This document shows positions 7,995 to 16,071 of a DNA stretch of 46,228 bases, one piece after another. The stretch is from assembly GCF_025655475.1 (NCBI RefSeq), contig NZ_JAHTIK010000001.1, forward strand, positions 3,451,387 through 3,497,614, given 5' to 3'. Every line of letters begins with the position of its first letter. Position 1 is the first letter of the stretch. A program made the translations under genes and the position numbers. The notes under the pieces are model-generated. The model saw only the letters and a program-made list of their open reading frames with translations. It was not told where the DNA came from and did not search any database. Source of the stretch: Kitasatospora sp. DSM 101779 (lineage in GTDB: Bacteria > Actinomycetota > Actinomycetes > Streptomycetales > Streptomycetaceae).

Positions 7995-8575
7995 ATGACC
8001 GCACTGCCCGACTGGATGCGCCCGCCACGCGCGGAAGGCTGGTTCGCGGAGGACCTGGACCGCCTCCCCGAGGCGCCCCGCACACCGAGCTGATCGACGG
8101 AGCGCTCGTCTTCATGATCTCCCCGCAGCGATCATGGCGCGGCCGCATCGTCACCGGCCTCACACTGGCGCTCATGGCCCAGGCCCCGGACGGCGTCGAG
8201 GTGGAACGGGAGATGACCATCCGCCTGGACGCCCGCAACCGTCCGGAGCCCGACCTGCTGGTGACCTCGGCCCCGTACGACCCGGACCGCACCTGGTACT
8301 CCCCGGAGGATGTGCTTCTCGTCGTCGAGGTCGTCTCGCCGGAGTCCGCCCATCGCGACCGAACGGTCAAGCTCCGGAAGTACGCCGAGGCCGGCATCCG
8401 GCACTACTGGTGCGTCGAGGAGGAGAACGGCGTCCCGGCGGTCCACGTCTAGGAGCTCGACACCCCGACAAGGTCGTACGCGCCGGCCGGCATCTTCCGT
8501 CATGCACTCCGGCTCTCCCCGCCGTTCGGGATCGGCCTCGACCTGGCCGGCCTCGTGCCGGGCCACTCCCGCTGA
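7995..8575 (+). pseudogene. Broken Uma2-family nuclease-like gene
   Basis: The reading begins at ATG 7995 (MTALPDWMRPPRAEGW), typical of Streptomyces Uma2 proteins, but this frame stops at the TGA starting at 8091. Homology continues in the frame one base earlier from about 8083 (HTELIDGALVFM, EREMTIRLDARNRPEPDLLV, VVEVVSPESAHRDRTVK, GIRHYWCVE), showing a single-base deletion in a GCGCCCCGC run. That frame then meets TAG at 8450-8452 where the family has Tyr (VHV-stop-ELD), and the remaining C-terminus (SYAPAGIFRHALRL) runs on to TGA at 8573. Two independent lesions make this a pseudogene unless both are sequence errors. Intact Uma2 proteins have a PD-(D/E)xK fold of unclear role. Confidence 0.85.
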
Positions 8576-8595
8576 GCCGGCCGCCGAGACGGCGA

Positions 8596-8622
8596 AGGGC
8601 CGGGTCCACCGAACCCGGCCCT
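8596..8622. terminator. Hairpin terminator downstream of ychF
   Basis: AGGGCCGGGT, seven-base loop, ACCCGGCCCT: a perfect 10-bp stem between the Uma2 pseudogene and the convergent ychF gene. No T-tract follows, as is usual in this group. It could serve either strand. Confidence 0.6.
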
Positions 8623-8647
8623 CGTGCTGCGCAGCGCCCGCGGCGCG

Positions 8648-9721
8648 TCAGACGTTGAAGCGGAACTCCACCACGTCGCCGTCCTGCATGACGTACTCCT
8701 TGCCCTCGATGCGGGCCTTGCCCTTGCTGCGGGCCTCGGCGATGGAGCCGGTCTCGACCAGGTCGCCGAAGGAGATGACCTCCGCCTTGATGAAGCCCTT
8801 CTGGAAGTCGGTGTGGATGACACCGGCGGCCTCGGGGGCGGTGGCGCCCTTCTTGATCGTCCAGGCCCGGGTCTCCTTGGGGCCGGCGGTCAGGTAGGTC
8901 TGCAGGCCGAGGGTCTCGAAGCCGACCCGGGCGAGGGTGGCGAGGCCGGGCTCGTCCTGGCCCATGGACTGGAGCAGCTCCAGCGCCTCCTCGTCGTCGA
9001 GCTCGATCAGCTCGGACTCGATCTTGGCGTTGAGGAAGATCGCCTCGGCGGGGGCGACCAGCGCGCGCTGGGCGTCCTTGAAGTCCTCGTCGGCGAGCTC
9101 GTCCTCGTCCACGTTGAAGACGTAGAGGAACGGCTTGGCGGTGAGCAGGTGCAGCTCGCGGATCGGGTGGGTGTCGAAGCCCGCCTCGAAGAGGGTCTTG
9201 CCGGTCTCCAGGATCGCCTTGGCGGCCTCGGCGGCGGCCAGCACCGACGCGGTGTCCTTCTTGAGGCGCGCCTCCTTCTGCAGGCGCGGCAGGGCCTTCT
9301 CGACGGTCTGCAGGTCCGCGAGGATCAGCTCGGTGTGGATGGTCTCGATGTCGTCCTTGGGCGAGACCTTGCCGTCGACGTGCACCACGTCGGGGTCGGT
9401 GAAGGCGCGGACGACCTGGCAGATCGCGTCCGACTCGCGGATGTTGGCGAGGAACTTGTTGCCCAGGCCCTCGCCCTCGCTGGCGCCGCGGACGATGCCG
9501 GCGATGTCGACGAAGTCGACGGTGGCGGGGAGGATGCGCTGCGAGCCGAAGATCTCGGCGAGCTTCGCCAGCCGCGTGTCCGGGACGCCGACGACGCCCA
9601 CGTTGGGCTCGATGGTGGCGAACGGGTAGTTGGCCGCCAGCACGTCGTTCTTGGTCAGGGCGTTGAACAGGGTCGACTTGCCGACGTTCGGCAGGCCGAC
9701 GATTCCGATCGTGAGCGACAT
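8648..9721 (-). CDS. ychF: Ribosome-binding ATPase YchF (Obg family)
   Basis: 357 aa, the normal family length. The P-loop is GLPNVGKST (residues 9-17), followed by the switch regions (YPFATIEPNVGVV, DFVDIAGIVRGASEGEGLGN), the coiled-coil arms, and the C-terminal TGS domain ending in DGDVVEFRFNV. The NKxD guanine-specificity motif is replaced by NVDE, the hallmark of YchF/OLA1, which hydrolyses ATP rather than GTP and binds the ribosome. It sits next to ppgK-ispH-xseA as is usual in streptomycetes. A hairpin follows its stop codon. Confidence 0.97.
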   Translation of the reverse strand: MSLTIGIVGLPNVGKSTLFNALTKNDVLAANYPFATIEPNVGVVGVPDTRLAKLAEIFGSQRILPATVDFVDIAGIVRGASEGEGLGNKFLANIRESDAICQVVRAFTDPDVVHVDGKVSPKDDIETIHTELILADLQTVEKALPRLQKEARLKKDTASVLAAAEAAKAILETGKTLFEAGFDTHPIRELHLLTAKPFLYVFNVDEDELADEDFKDAQRALVAPAEAIFLNAKIESELIELDDEEALELLQSMGQDEPGLATLARVGFETLGLQTYLTAGPKETRAWTIKKGATAPEAAGVIHTDFQKGFIKAEVISFGDLVETGSIAEARSKGKARIEGKEYVMQDGDVVEFRFNV

Positions 9722-9794
9722 GAAGCGATGTCCCGTGGGCTTGGAGGGCGTGGAGCGGCCGGAGGCGGCCGATCCCCCAGTCTACGGGGCCCGC

Positions 9795-10208
9795 TCAGCC
9801 CGTCCGGTCGGGCTCCGGGAACTCCAGCCGGTTGCCGAGCGCATCGGCGCTGTGGAAGCGGCGGCGCCGAGGGCCGGAGCCGTCCCACCGGACGGGGTGG
9901 CCGTGCTCCTCGAGCCGGGCGGCCAGCGCGTCCAGGTTGTGCACCAGGATGCCGGGGTGGGCCTTGGGGGAGGGCGCGAAATCGGGGAGGACGCCGAGGT
10001 GCACCTCCACTCCCCCGCCGCGGAACCAGCAGCCGCCGCGCGCGGCCGGCACCGGCGGCTTGGCCAGTTCGGTCATCCCGAGCACCCCCGCCCAGAACGC
10101 CCGGCAGGCCGGCTCCGCGCCGGCCGGGATGTCGAGCTGCACGTGGTGCACCCGCCCGAAGGCGAAGCCCGTCGTCGCACCCCTCCACCGGTGATCGCGC
10201 CCGGTCAC
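9795..10208 (-). CDS. VOC family (glyoxalase-like) protein
   Basis: 137 aa. Two beta-alpha-beta-beta-beta modules of the vicinal oxygen chelate fold are visible: VHHVQLDIPAGAEPACRAFW, EVHLGVLP, and HPGILVHNLDALAARLEEHG ending with FHSADALGNRLEFPEP. The metal ligands would be the His near residue 22, the His in EVHLG and the terminal Glu of RLEF. The GTG at 10208 follows GGAG by five bases and leaves only a short N-terminal tail before the first strand. Substrate unknown; the family includes lyases, dioxygenases and antibiotic-binding proteins. It lies between ychF and a divergent membrane protein gene. Confidence 0.83.
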   Translation of the reverse strand: MTGRDHRWRGATTGFAFGRVHHVQLDIPAGAEPACRAFWAGVLGMTELAKPPVPAARGGCWFRGGGVEVHLGVLPDFAPSPKAHPGILVHNLDALAARLEEHGHPVRWDGSGPRRRRFHSADALGNRLEFPEPDRTG

Positions 10209-10357
10209 ACCTGCTCCGGTTCGTCTCCGTCCGACCCTTGCCGGGCCGGACGGCGGACCGCTTCGGTCGTGGACGACGCCACCCCTCCCCCGGACACGCC
10301 CGGTCGGGAATTCCGGCATTACACACTGTGGCGATGATCGGACCGTACGTTGGGTGG

Positions 10358-10921
10358 GTGGAGCAGCAGAGCATCCGTACCCAGCCCCCCGGGCCCCGGC
10401 GGCGGCCGCCGTCCGGCGCCGACCGGGCCGCCGTTCCGAGCCCCGCCGCGCCCGTCGACTCCCGGTTGCGCTCGGCCTCCGGCGGCATGCCGGTCCGCCG
10501 TGCGCGCCTGCCGTGGGCGGGCCGCGACCGGGAGCGGACGGGGCGTCCGGCCCGGCTGACGGCGGTCGGCGCCGGCGTGGCCGCGGTCGCCGGGACACTG
10601 CTGGTCGCCGGGGTGGACCGGATGCTGTTCGGCGGCCTCGGCGTGCTGTTCGGCCTGGGCTACGTGGTGGTCTGCTTCCAGCTGGCCGTACGGGTGCGGT
10701 ACCCGGACCTGCCGGCGGCGCCGATCGCCGGGCCGATCGCGTTCGCGCTGGCGCTGGCCCTGCTGCAGCCGGTCGGCACCTCCGGGGTGACCGGCCGGGT
10801 GGTCGCGCTGGCGAGCGGGCTCGCGGTCCGGGCGGCCTGGCTGTTCGCCGGGACGGGCCTGGCGGCCGTGATCGTGGCGGCCCGGTTCGTGGCCAAGCGC
10901 CGGATCCGCCGCGCCAGGTAG
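10358..10921 (+). CDS. DUF6542-type membrane protein
   Basis: 187 aa if started at GTG 10358; an ATG at 10334 in the same frame is possible and lacks a ribosome site too. The first 65 residues are a Pro/Arg-rich cytoplasmic tail; the rest contains four predicted membrane helices (LTAVGAGVAAVAGTLLVAG, GGLGVLFGLGYVVVCFQL, GPIAFALALALLQ, LFAGTGLAAVIVAARF). This matches the actinobacterial DUF6542 proteins often found near ispH and xseA. Function unknown. It runs convergently to ppgK with about 40 bp between the two stops. Confidence 0.8.
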   Translation: MEQQSIRTQPPGPRRRPPSGADRAAVPSPAAPVDSRLRSASGGMPVRRARLPWAGRDRERTGRPARLTAVGAGVAAVAGTLLVAGVDRMLFGGLGVLFGLGYVVVCFQLAVRVRYPDLPAAPIAGPIAFALALALLQPVGTSGVTGRVVALASGLAVRAAWLFAGTGLAAVIVAARFVAKRRIRRAR

Positions 10922-10960
10922 GCACCGCACGGGTGCACCACCAGGGGCAGCCGCCTGTTC

Positions 10961-11707
10961 CTAGCCCGCGTGGGCGGCCGCGGCCATGGCGGCGCCGACG
11001 ATGCCGGCGTTGTTGCGCAGCTCGGCCGGGAGCACCTCGGCCTCGCGTTTGCGCAGCAGCGGCAGGAACTTCTCGTGCTTGCGGCTGACCCCGCCGCCGA
11101 CGATCACCAGTTGCGGCGAGAAGAGCATCTCGACCAGGTCGAGGTACTCGTCGACGCGCACCGCCCACTCGGCCCAGGACAGCCCGTGGCGCTCCCTGGT
11201 GGCCGAGGAGGCGCGCCGCTCGGCGTCCTTGCCGCGCAGCTCCAGGTGGCCGAGCTCGGTGTTGGGCACCAGGGCCCCGTCGACGAAGAGCGCGCTGCCG
11301 ATGCCGGTGCCGAAGGTGAGCATCAGGACGGTGCCGCCGCGGCCGTGCCCGGCGCCGTGCGTGACCTCGGCGATGCCGGCCGCGTCCGCGTCGTTGATCA
11401 CGGTGGCGGGCAGGTCGAGGGCCTCGCGGAAGAGCCCCTCGGCGTCCATGCCGATCCAGTCCTTGTCGACGTTGGCGGCGGTGCGGGTGCGGCCGCGGAC
11501 CACCACCCCGGGGAAGGTGAGGCCGACCGGCCCCTGGTGGCCGAAGTGCCGGACGACCTCGACGACCGCTTCGACCACGGCGTTCGGCGAGGACGGCTGC
11601 GGGGTGAGCACCTTGAAGCGCTCCTCGGCGAGGCGGCCGTCCGCCAGGTCGACCGGAGCGCCCTTGATCCCCGAGCCGCCGATGTCCACGCCGAATACCG
11701 TCGCCAT
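10961..11707 (-). CDS. ppgK: Polyphosphate glucokinase (ROK family)
   Basis: 248 aa, ATG after GGGAGGAA. The N-terminal phosphate-binding loop is [13 protein letters not shown]; the sugar/phosphate segment LTFPGVV, the catalytic Asp in VINDADAAG, the second loop [15 protein letters not shown] and the late VIVGGGVS follow in the order of ROK kinases. The lack of the zinc-binding Cys cluster, the size and the sequence match actinobacterial PpgK, which phosphorylates glucose using polyphosphate or ATP, feeding glycolysis. Two DnaA-box-like direct repeats lie 24 bp upstream of the start. Confidence 0.93.
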   Translation of the reverse strand: MATVFGVDIGGSGIKGAPVDLADGRLAEERFKVLTPQPSSPNAVVEAVVEVVRHFGHQGPVGLTFPGVVVRGRTRTAANVDKDWIGMDAEGLFREALDLPATVINDADAAGIAEVTHGAGHGRGGTVLMLTFGTGIGSALFVDGALVPNTELGHLELRGKDAERRASSATRERHGLSWAEWAVRVDEYLDLVEMLFSPQLVIVGGGVSRKHEKFLPLLRKREAEVLPAELRNNAGIVGAAMAAAAHAG

Positions 11708-11730
11708 GCCGCCGTTCCTCCCTCGAAGCG

Positions 11731-11751
11731 TTGTCCACAGCCTGTGCACAG
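11731..11751. promoter_or_regulatory. DnaA-box-like direct repeats upstream of ppgK
   Basis: TTGTCCACAG at 11731-11740 contains the Streptomyces DnaA box consensus TTGTCCACA exactly; CTGTGCACAG at 11742-11751 is a one-mismatch core copy in the same orientation, offset by 11 bp. Their closeness to the ppgK start suggests DnaA binding, or a chance match. Confidence 0.35.
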
Positions 11752-11915
11752 ACCACGGGCTGCGCACCAACCTACGGGTGCGGGGCCGCCCCCGCCCGCC
11801 GTGCCGTCCGCTCTGGTACCCGGTGGCGGGCAGCACGAAGCCCGGGCGCCCGCGGTGTGCGGGGCCCGGGCCCGGTGCGGCGGGTCGGGGCCGGCGGGCG
11901 GCCCCGGCGGGCGGC

Positions 11916-12890
11916 TCAGAGCTTGCCGGCGGCCTCGGCGCGCAGGTCGCGGCGGAGCTCCTTGGGCAGCGAGAACTGCAGGTGCTCCTCGGCGGTCTTC
12001 ACGGTCTCGACGTCGGCGTAGCCGCGCTCGGCGAGGAACTCCAGGACGCCGTCGACGAGGATCTCGGGCACGGAGGCGCCGCTGGTGAGGCCGACGGTGG
12101 TGACGCCCTCCAGCCAGGCCTCGTCGATCTCGTCGGCGAAGTCGACCAGGTGGGCGGCCTTGGCGCCGTACTCCAGGCCGACCTCGACCAGGCGGACGGA
12201 GTTGGAGGAGTTCTTGGAGCCGACCACGATCAGCAGGTCGGTCTCGGGCGCGAGCTTCTTCACCGCGACCTGGCGGTTCTGCGTCGCGTAGCAGATGTCG
12301 TCGCTGGGCGGGCTGACCAGCAGCGGGAAGCGCTTCTGCAGCTCGCCGACGGTGGCCATGGTCTCGTCCACCGAGAGGGTGGTCTGGGAGAGCCAGACCA
12401 CCTTGGACTCGTCGCGGACCTGCACGCCTGCGACGTCCTCGGCACCGTCCACCAGGTGGATGCGGTCCGGGGCCTCGCCCATGGTGCCGATGACCTCCTC
12501 GTGGCCCTCGTGGCCGACGAGCAGGATGTCGTAGTCCTCCTCGGCGAAGCGCACGGCCTCCTTGTGCACCTTGGTGACCAGCGGGCAGGTGGCGTCGATG
12601 GTGGCGAGCTTGCCGGCCTTCGCCTCGTCGTGCACGGACGGGGCGACGCCGTGCGCGGAGAAGACCACGATCGAGCCCTCGGGCACCTCCTCCGTCTCGT
12701 CGACGAAGATCGCGCCCTTCTTCTCGAGGGTCTGCACGACGTACTTGTTGTGGACGATCTGCTTGCGGACGTAGATCGGCGCCCCGTACTGCTCCAGGGC
12801 CTTCTCCACGGCGATGACGGCGCGGTCGACACCCGCGCAGTAGCCCCGGGGGGCGGCGAGCAGGACGCGGCGCTGTGCAGTGGTGGACAT
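11916..12890 (-). CDS. ispH: 4-hydroxy-3-methylbut-2-enyl diphosphate reductase
   Basis: 324 aa. IspH performs the last step of the MEP isoprenoid pathway, making IPP and DMAPP. The three Cys that hold the iron-sulfur cluster are Cys18 (PRGYCAGV), Cys102 (IDATCPLV) and Cys200 ([11 protein letters not shown]). The substrate-binding His residues in VHNKYV and SAHGV and the GHEGHEE motif are present. ATG 12890 is preceded by GGAG. It is divergent from xseA across a 95-bp gap, the conserved streptomycete arrangement. The isoprenyl transferase at 38 kb would use its products. Confidence 0.97.
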   Translation of the reverse strand: MSTTAQRRVLLAAPRGYCAGVDRAVIAVEKALEQYGAPIYVRKQIVHNKYVVQTLEKKGAIFVDETEEVPEGSIVVFSAHGVAPSVHDEAKAGKLATIDATCPLVTKVHKEAVRFAEEDYDILLVGHEGHEEVIGTMGEAPDRIHLVDGAEDVAGVQVRDESKVVWLSQTTLSVDETMATVGELQKRFPLLVSPPSDDICYATQNRQVAVKKLAPETDLLIVVGSKNSSNSVRLVEVGLEYGAKAAHLVDFADEIDEAWLEGVTTVGLTSGASVPEILVDGVLEFLAERGYADVETVKTAEEHLQFSLPKELRRDLRAEAAGKL

Positions 12891-12985
12891 GGCTCCATCG
12901 TACGGGCGACCCGCCGCGCCGCCCGACGGGCCGGGGCCCCGGCGGGGCGGCCGCACCGTCGGCGGGCGGCGCTAGCCTCGTGGGC

Positions 12986-14197
12986 ATGGCGAACAGCAGC
13001 TCCCCCGAGGCGCCCGTCCCGGTCGGCAGGGTGTCGGCGATGATCGGCGGTTGGATCGACCGGCTGGGCGAGGTCTGGGTGGAGGGGCAGATCGCGCAGC
13101 TGAACCGGCGCCCGGGCGCCGGGATGGTGTTCCTGACGCTGCGCGACCCCGAGCGGGACGTGTCGCTCACCGTGACCTGCTTCCGTTCGGTCTTCGAACA
13201 GGTGGCGGAGGCCGTCCAGGAGGGGTCGCGGATCATCGTCCACGCCAAGCCGGAGTGGTACACCGCCCGCGGGACGCTCTCGCTGCGGGCCTCGGAGATC
13301 CGGCTGGTGGGCCTGGGCGAGCTGCTGGCGCGGCTGGAGCAGCTGAAGCGCAAGCTGGGCGCGGAGGGGCTGTTCGACGCGGAGCGCAAGCGGCCGCTGC
13401 CGTTCCTGCCGCACTGCGTCGGGCTGGTGACCGGCCGCGGCTCGGCGGCGGAGCGGGACGTGCTGGAGAACGCCCGGCGGCGCTGGCCGGCCGTCCGGTT
13501 CGAGGTGCGCAACGTGCTGGTGCAGGGCCCCAGCGCGGCGGCGCAGGTGGCGGCGGCGGTACGGGAGCTGGACGAGCACCCGGAGGTGGACGTCATCGTG
13601 GTGGCCCGCGGCGGCGGCAGCGTGGAGGACCTGCTGCCGTTCTCCTCGGAGGACCTGGTGCGCACCGTGGCGGCGGCCCGCACGCCGGTGGTCAGTGCGA
13701 TCGGCCACGAGCCGGACCAGCCGCTGCTGGACTACGTGGCCGACTTCCGGGCGTCGACGCCGACCGACGCGGCGAAGCGGGTGGTGCCGGAGGTGGGCGA
13801 GGAGCTCGCCCGGGTGCGCCAGCTGCGGGACCGCGCCCGGCGGTGCGTCGTGGGCCGGGTCGAGCGGGAGCTGCACGGGCTGGAGGGGGTGCGCAGCCGT
13901 CCGGTGCTGGCCGCGCCGCACCGGCTGGTGGAGGACCGGTCGGCGGAGGTGACGGCGCTGGTGGACCGGTCCCGGCGGGTGCTGGGGCATCGGCTGGACC
14001 ACGCGCAGACGGATCTCGGGCACGCACTGGCCCGGGTGGTGGCGCTGTCGCCGCTGGCTACCCTGCAGCGCGGGTACGCGGTGCTGCAGCGGGCGGACGG
14101 GGCGGTGGTGACGGACCCGGCGCAGGTGGCCGCCGGCGAGGAGTTGCACGCGCGGGTGGCGGAGGGCGGCTTCGGGGTGACGGTCGCGCCGGAGTGA
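12986..14197 (+). CDS. xseA: Exodeoxyribonuclease VII large subunit
   Basis: 403 aa. The N-terminal OB-fold (residues 10-110, with [25 protein letters not shown]) binds single-stranded DNA; the catalytic domain follows with [62 protein letters not shown] and the C-terminal LQRGYAVL. A long coiled-coil (about 265-350) joins them, where the small subunits bind. The ATG lies nine bases after TAGCCT, suggesting a nearly leaderless mRNA. Its partner xseB is not adjacent here: about 2.4 kb with four other genes lies between. Confidence 0.96.
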   Translation: MANSSSPEAPVPVGRVSAMIGGWIDRLGEVWVEGQIAQLNRRPGAGMVFLTLRDPERDVSLTVTCFRSVFEQVAEAVQEGSRIIVHAKPEWYTARGTLSLRASEIRLVGLGELLARLEQLKRKLGAEGLFDAERKRPLPFLPHCVGLVTGRGSAAERDVLENARRRWPAVRFEVRNVLVQGPSAAAQVAAAVRELDEHPEVDVIVVARGGGSVEDLLPFSSEDLVRTVAAARTPVVSAIGHEPDQPLLDYVADFRASTPTDAAKRVVPEVGEELARVRQLRDRARRCVVGRVERELHGLEGVRSRPVLAAPHRLVEDRSAEVTALVDRSRRVLGHRLDHAQTDLGHALARVVALSPLATLQRGYAVLQRADGAVVTDPAQVAAGEELHARVAEGGFGVTVAPE

Positions 14198-14217
14198 GCG
14201 CGGGCCGCCGCGTTCGA

Positions 14218-14249
14218 CCGGGCCCACCCGATCGGGCTCATCGGCCCGG
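14218..14249. terminator. Possible terminator after xseA
   Basis: CCGGGCC and GGCCCGG arms (7 bp) enclose a second palindrome, CCCGATCGGG. It lies between the convergent xseA and membrane protein genes. Imperfect, and no T-tract. Confidence 0.35.
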
Positions 14250-14251
14250 GT

Positions 14252-14746
14252 TCATTCGACCGGTGTGCGGGCGTGCGGGGGGCGGCCCATGCTCTCCTGC
14301 ACGAGGGTGTTCCACTCGCGGCTGAGGTCGGCGAGCTCGGCCTGGGCCCGGTCGGCGGCCTCGTGGGCGTGCCGCAGTTCGCGGTGCACGGCCTCCAGCA
14401 GGCGCAGCAGGGCGTCGGCGCCGAGCTGTCGGCCGTCGGCGAGCGGCGGCGCCGGGGGCGGGGGCGGCGGTATCTCGGGCGGCGCGGCGGGCGGCAGGGC
14501 GGCCGCCCGGGCGGCGACGAGTTCGGCCTGGCGGGCCGTCCTGGCCTCGGTCTCGCGCATCCAGCGCCTCGTCCTGGCGAGGGCGTACTCGGTGGTGGAC
14601 AGCGCCGCCACGGCCAGGCAGCCGAGGAACGGAATCCAACGGGTGTCGTAGGTGCCGGCGACGATCAGTGCTGTTCCGCCGACCGCACCCACTGCTCTGA
14701 GTGCGTCGGCCGCCACCGGAGAGAATCTCGGCATTCCTGGCCTCAC
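14252..14746 (-). CDS. Small membrane protein of unknown function
   Basis: 164 aa from the GTG at 14746, which overlaps the stop of the XRE gene (GTGA), so coupled translation is likely. ATG 14734 (160 aa), six bases after GAGG, is an alternative start. Two hydrophobic helices near the N-terminus (VAADALRAVGAVGGTALIVAG and WIPFLGCLAVAALSTTEYAL) are followed by an Arg/Glu-rich cytoplasmic helix, a run of prolines (about 90-100) and a C-terminal helical segment (LLRLLEAVHRELRHAHEAAD) likely to form a coiled coil. I do not recognise the family. Being co-transcribed with the XRE regulator, it may sense the signal for the adjacent sigma factor, but that is inference. Confidence 0.72.
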   Translation of the reverse strand: MRPGMPRFSPVAADALRAVGAVGGTALIVAGTYDTRWIPFLGCLAVAALSTTEYALARTRRWMRETEARTARQAELVAARAAALPPAAPPEIPPPPPPAPPLADGRQLGADALLRLLEAVHRELRHAHEAADRAQAELADLSREWNTLVQESMGRPPHARTPVE

Positions 14747-15222
14747 CTCTGCATGTGCACTGCCCCTCCCCCGCGGTTCTCGTCCGGCGGAAAAGAACCG
14801 CGCTCGCTTTCCTGCTGCAGGCCGATCGCCTGGTCGATGGAGGCGAGAAGGAATTTCCGGATCATGGGGTGGGTGACACCCCAGGCATCCAGCGCTTCCT
14901 CAGGGGTGATGGGTGAGCGTACTCCCCGGGGAAGATCGTTTGCGGATTCCCGGGAAATCACTCCGCCGCGGACGAGCAACTCGTGCAGGTCGAGGTGGAC
15001 GACCTGCGCGATTCTCTGGAATTGGGAGGGGCGGGGAAGGGTCTCTCCGCGCAGCATGCGCCCGACCGCGGAGGCGCTCATGCCGGTGTCCCGGGCGAGG
15101 GCGAGCCGTCCGCCGGCGCCGGGGGTGAGGTCGTAGCCCGCACGCCGGGCGGCCTCGTGCACGACGGCGCCGAAACGTTGGGCGGGGGTGGTCTCCGAGG
15201 CGGTGTCCTCAGTCGGCTGCAT
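14743..15222 (-). CDS. XRE family transcriptional regulator
   Basis: 159 aa from ATG 15222. The N-terminal helix-turn-helix (about residues 10-70) reads AQRFGAVVHEAARRAGYDLT, then ALARDTGMSASAVGRMLRGETLPRPSQF, a Xre/Cro recognition helix. The C-terminal half (TPEEALDAWGVTHPMIRKFLL, then a helix with IDQAIGLQQESE) probably senses or dimerises. A TAGCCT eight bases before the ATG suggests a leaderless transcript; a TTG nine bases further out is less likely. It is divergent from a sigma factor gene, and the intergenic region has two copies of a 16-bp palindrome, the second over the sigma promoter. Likely a repressor of that sigma factor and possibly itself. Confidence 0.85.
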   Translation of the reverse strand: MQPTEDTASETTPAQRFGAVVHEAARRAGYDLTPGAGGRLALARDTGMSASAVGRMLRGETLPRPSQFQRIAQVVHLDLHELLVRGGVISRESANDLPRGVRSPITPEEALDAWGVTHPMIRKFLLASIDQAIGLQQESERGSFPPDENRGGGAVHMQR

Positions 15223-15263
15223 GGCGGGCAAGGCTAGCGCGTGTCATGTCCCAGATGCATCGA

Positions 15264-15279
15264 CTTGCATGTGTGCAAG
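15264..15279. promoter_or_regulatory. Operator site 1, xre/sigma intergenic
   Basis: CTTGCATGTGTGCAAG: perfect 6-bp arms (CTTGCA/TGCAAG) with a four-base centre. It lies 42 bp upstream of the XRE start codon. A near-identical site occurs 86 bp away. Best read as an operator for the adjacent XRE protein. Confidence 0.55.
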
Positions 15280-15349
15280 CCAATGACGGCCAGTCAGGTC
15301 CCGCCAAATCCGGGTAGCAGTGAGGCGAACTGACGGAATTTCGGAATCG

Positions 15350-15379
15350 CTTGCACGCATGCATGCCCGCTCGTATCGT
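15350..15379 (+). promoter_or_regulatory. Sigma gene promoter with operator site 2
   Basis: TTGCAC (15351-15356), a 17-bp spacer and TATCGT (15374-15379) form a good sigma70-type promoter reading toward the sigma gene. CTTGCACGCATGCATG at 15350-15365 is the second copy of the palindrome with one arm mismatch and covers the -35 box, so binding there should block transcription. Confidence 0.55.
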
Positions 15380-15408
15380 TGCGGCACCTGCTCTCCGGGA
15401 GGTCCGGT

Positions 15409-16071
15409 ATGGATGGGACGCTGCGTGGAACGCCGCGTGGAACACCGCACCTGATCGAGGCCGCCAAGGCCGGCGACCGGGACGCCTGGGCGGAGTTGTA
15501 CCGCCGCTATCGGGGGCCCGTCCTGGCCTTCCTCACGCGCCGCACCGGGAATCGCGCACTCGCCGAGGACCTGACCCAGGACACGTTCGTCCGCGCAATG
15601 GCCTGCATTGACGGGTTCCACTGGACGGGCAAGGACATGGGGGCGTGGATTTTCACCATCGCCCGGAACATCATGTTCGACCACGACAAACGGCGGGCCA
15701 CCCGCAGCGAGTCGACGGTGGCGGCGGTCGCGGATTCCGATGCGGGAATCTGCGTCGAGGACCTGGTGGTCTCGCTCGTCGAGGCCGAGCGCGTTTTCGC
15801 CGCGCTCGCGACATTGACCGAGCACCAGCGGACGGCACTCACGCTGCGATACTGGGACGACCTCAGTTCGCGGGAGGTGGCGGACGCGATCGGCATCCGG
15901 GTGGGCGCGGTGAAGACCCTCACCTGGCGGGCCCGCAGCACCCTGCGCCGCACCCTCGCGCCGGCCTCCGCCGAACGCTGCACCCCCGTCGAACGCTGCA
16001 CCCCCGTCGAGCGCTGCACCGGGGCCGAGCGCCGCAGCCCCTCCGTCCGGCGGCCGGTCAGTCCGCGATGA
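15409..16071 (+). CDS. Sigma-70 family (ECF-like) RNA polymerase sigma factor
   Basis: 220 aa, ATG seven bases after GGGAGG. Region 2 (about residues 25-100) has AWAELYRRYRGPVLAFLTRR, DLTQDTFVRAM and WIFTIARNIMFDHDKRR; region 4 (about 135-190) has LTEHQRTALTLRYWDDLSSR and VKTLTWRARSTLRRTL, the -35-binding helix-turn-helix. No region 1.1 or 3, so ECF-size. The C-terminal tail holds ERCTPV-type hexapeptide repeats (two exact, two degenerate). The gene is divergent from an XRE regulator with operator-like palindromes between, and its end overlaps the convergent GNAT gene by 14 bp. No anti-sigma factor gene is evident nearby. Confidence 0.9.
   Translation: MDGTLRGTPRGTPHLIEAAKAGDRDAWAELYRRYRGPVLAFLTRRTGNRALAEDLTQDTFVRAMACIDGFHWTGKDMGAWIFTIARNIMFDHDKRRATRSESTVAAVADSDAGICVEDLVVSLVEAERVFAALATLTEHQRTALTLRYWDDLSSREVADAIGIRVGAVKTLTWRARSTLRRTLAPASAERCTPVERCTPVERCTGAERRSPSVRRPVSPR
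15973..16044 (+). repeat. 18-bp tandem repeat in sigma gene tail
   Basis: GAACGCTGCACCCCCGTC occurs twice exactly (15973-15990, 15991-16008), followed by two degenerate copies (16009-16026, 16027-16044). It encodes ERCTPV, ERCTPV, ERCTGA, ERRSPS. In-frame copy-number variation would lengthen or shorten the tail without a frameshift. Confidence 0.85.
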
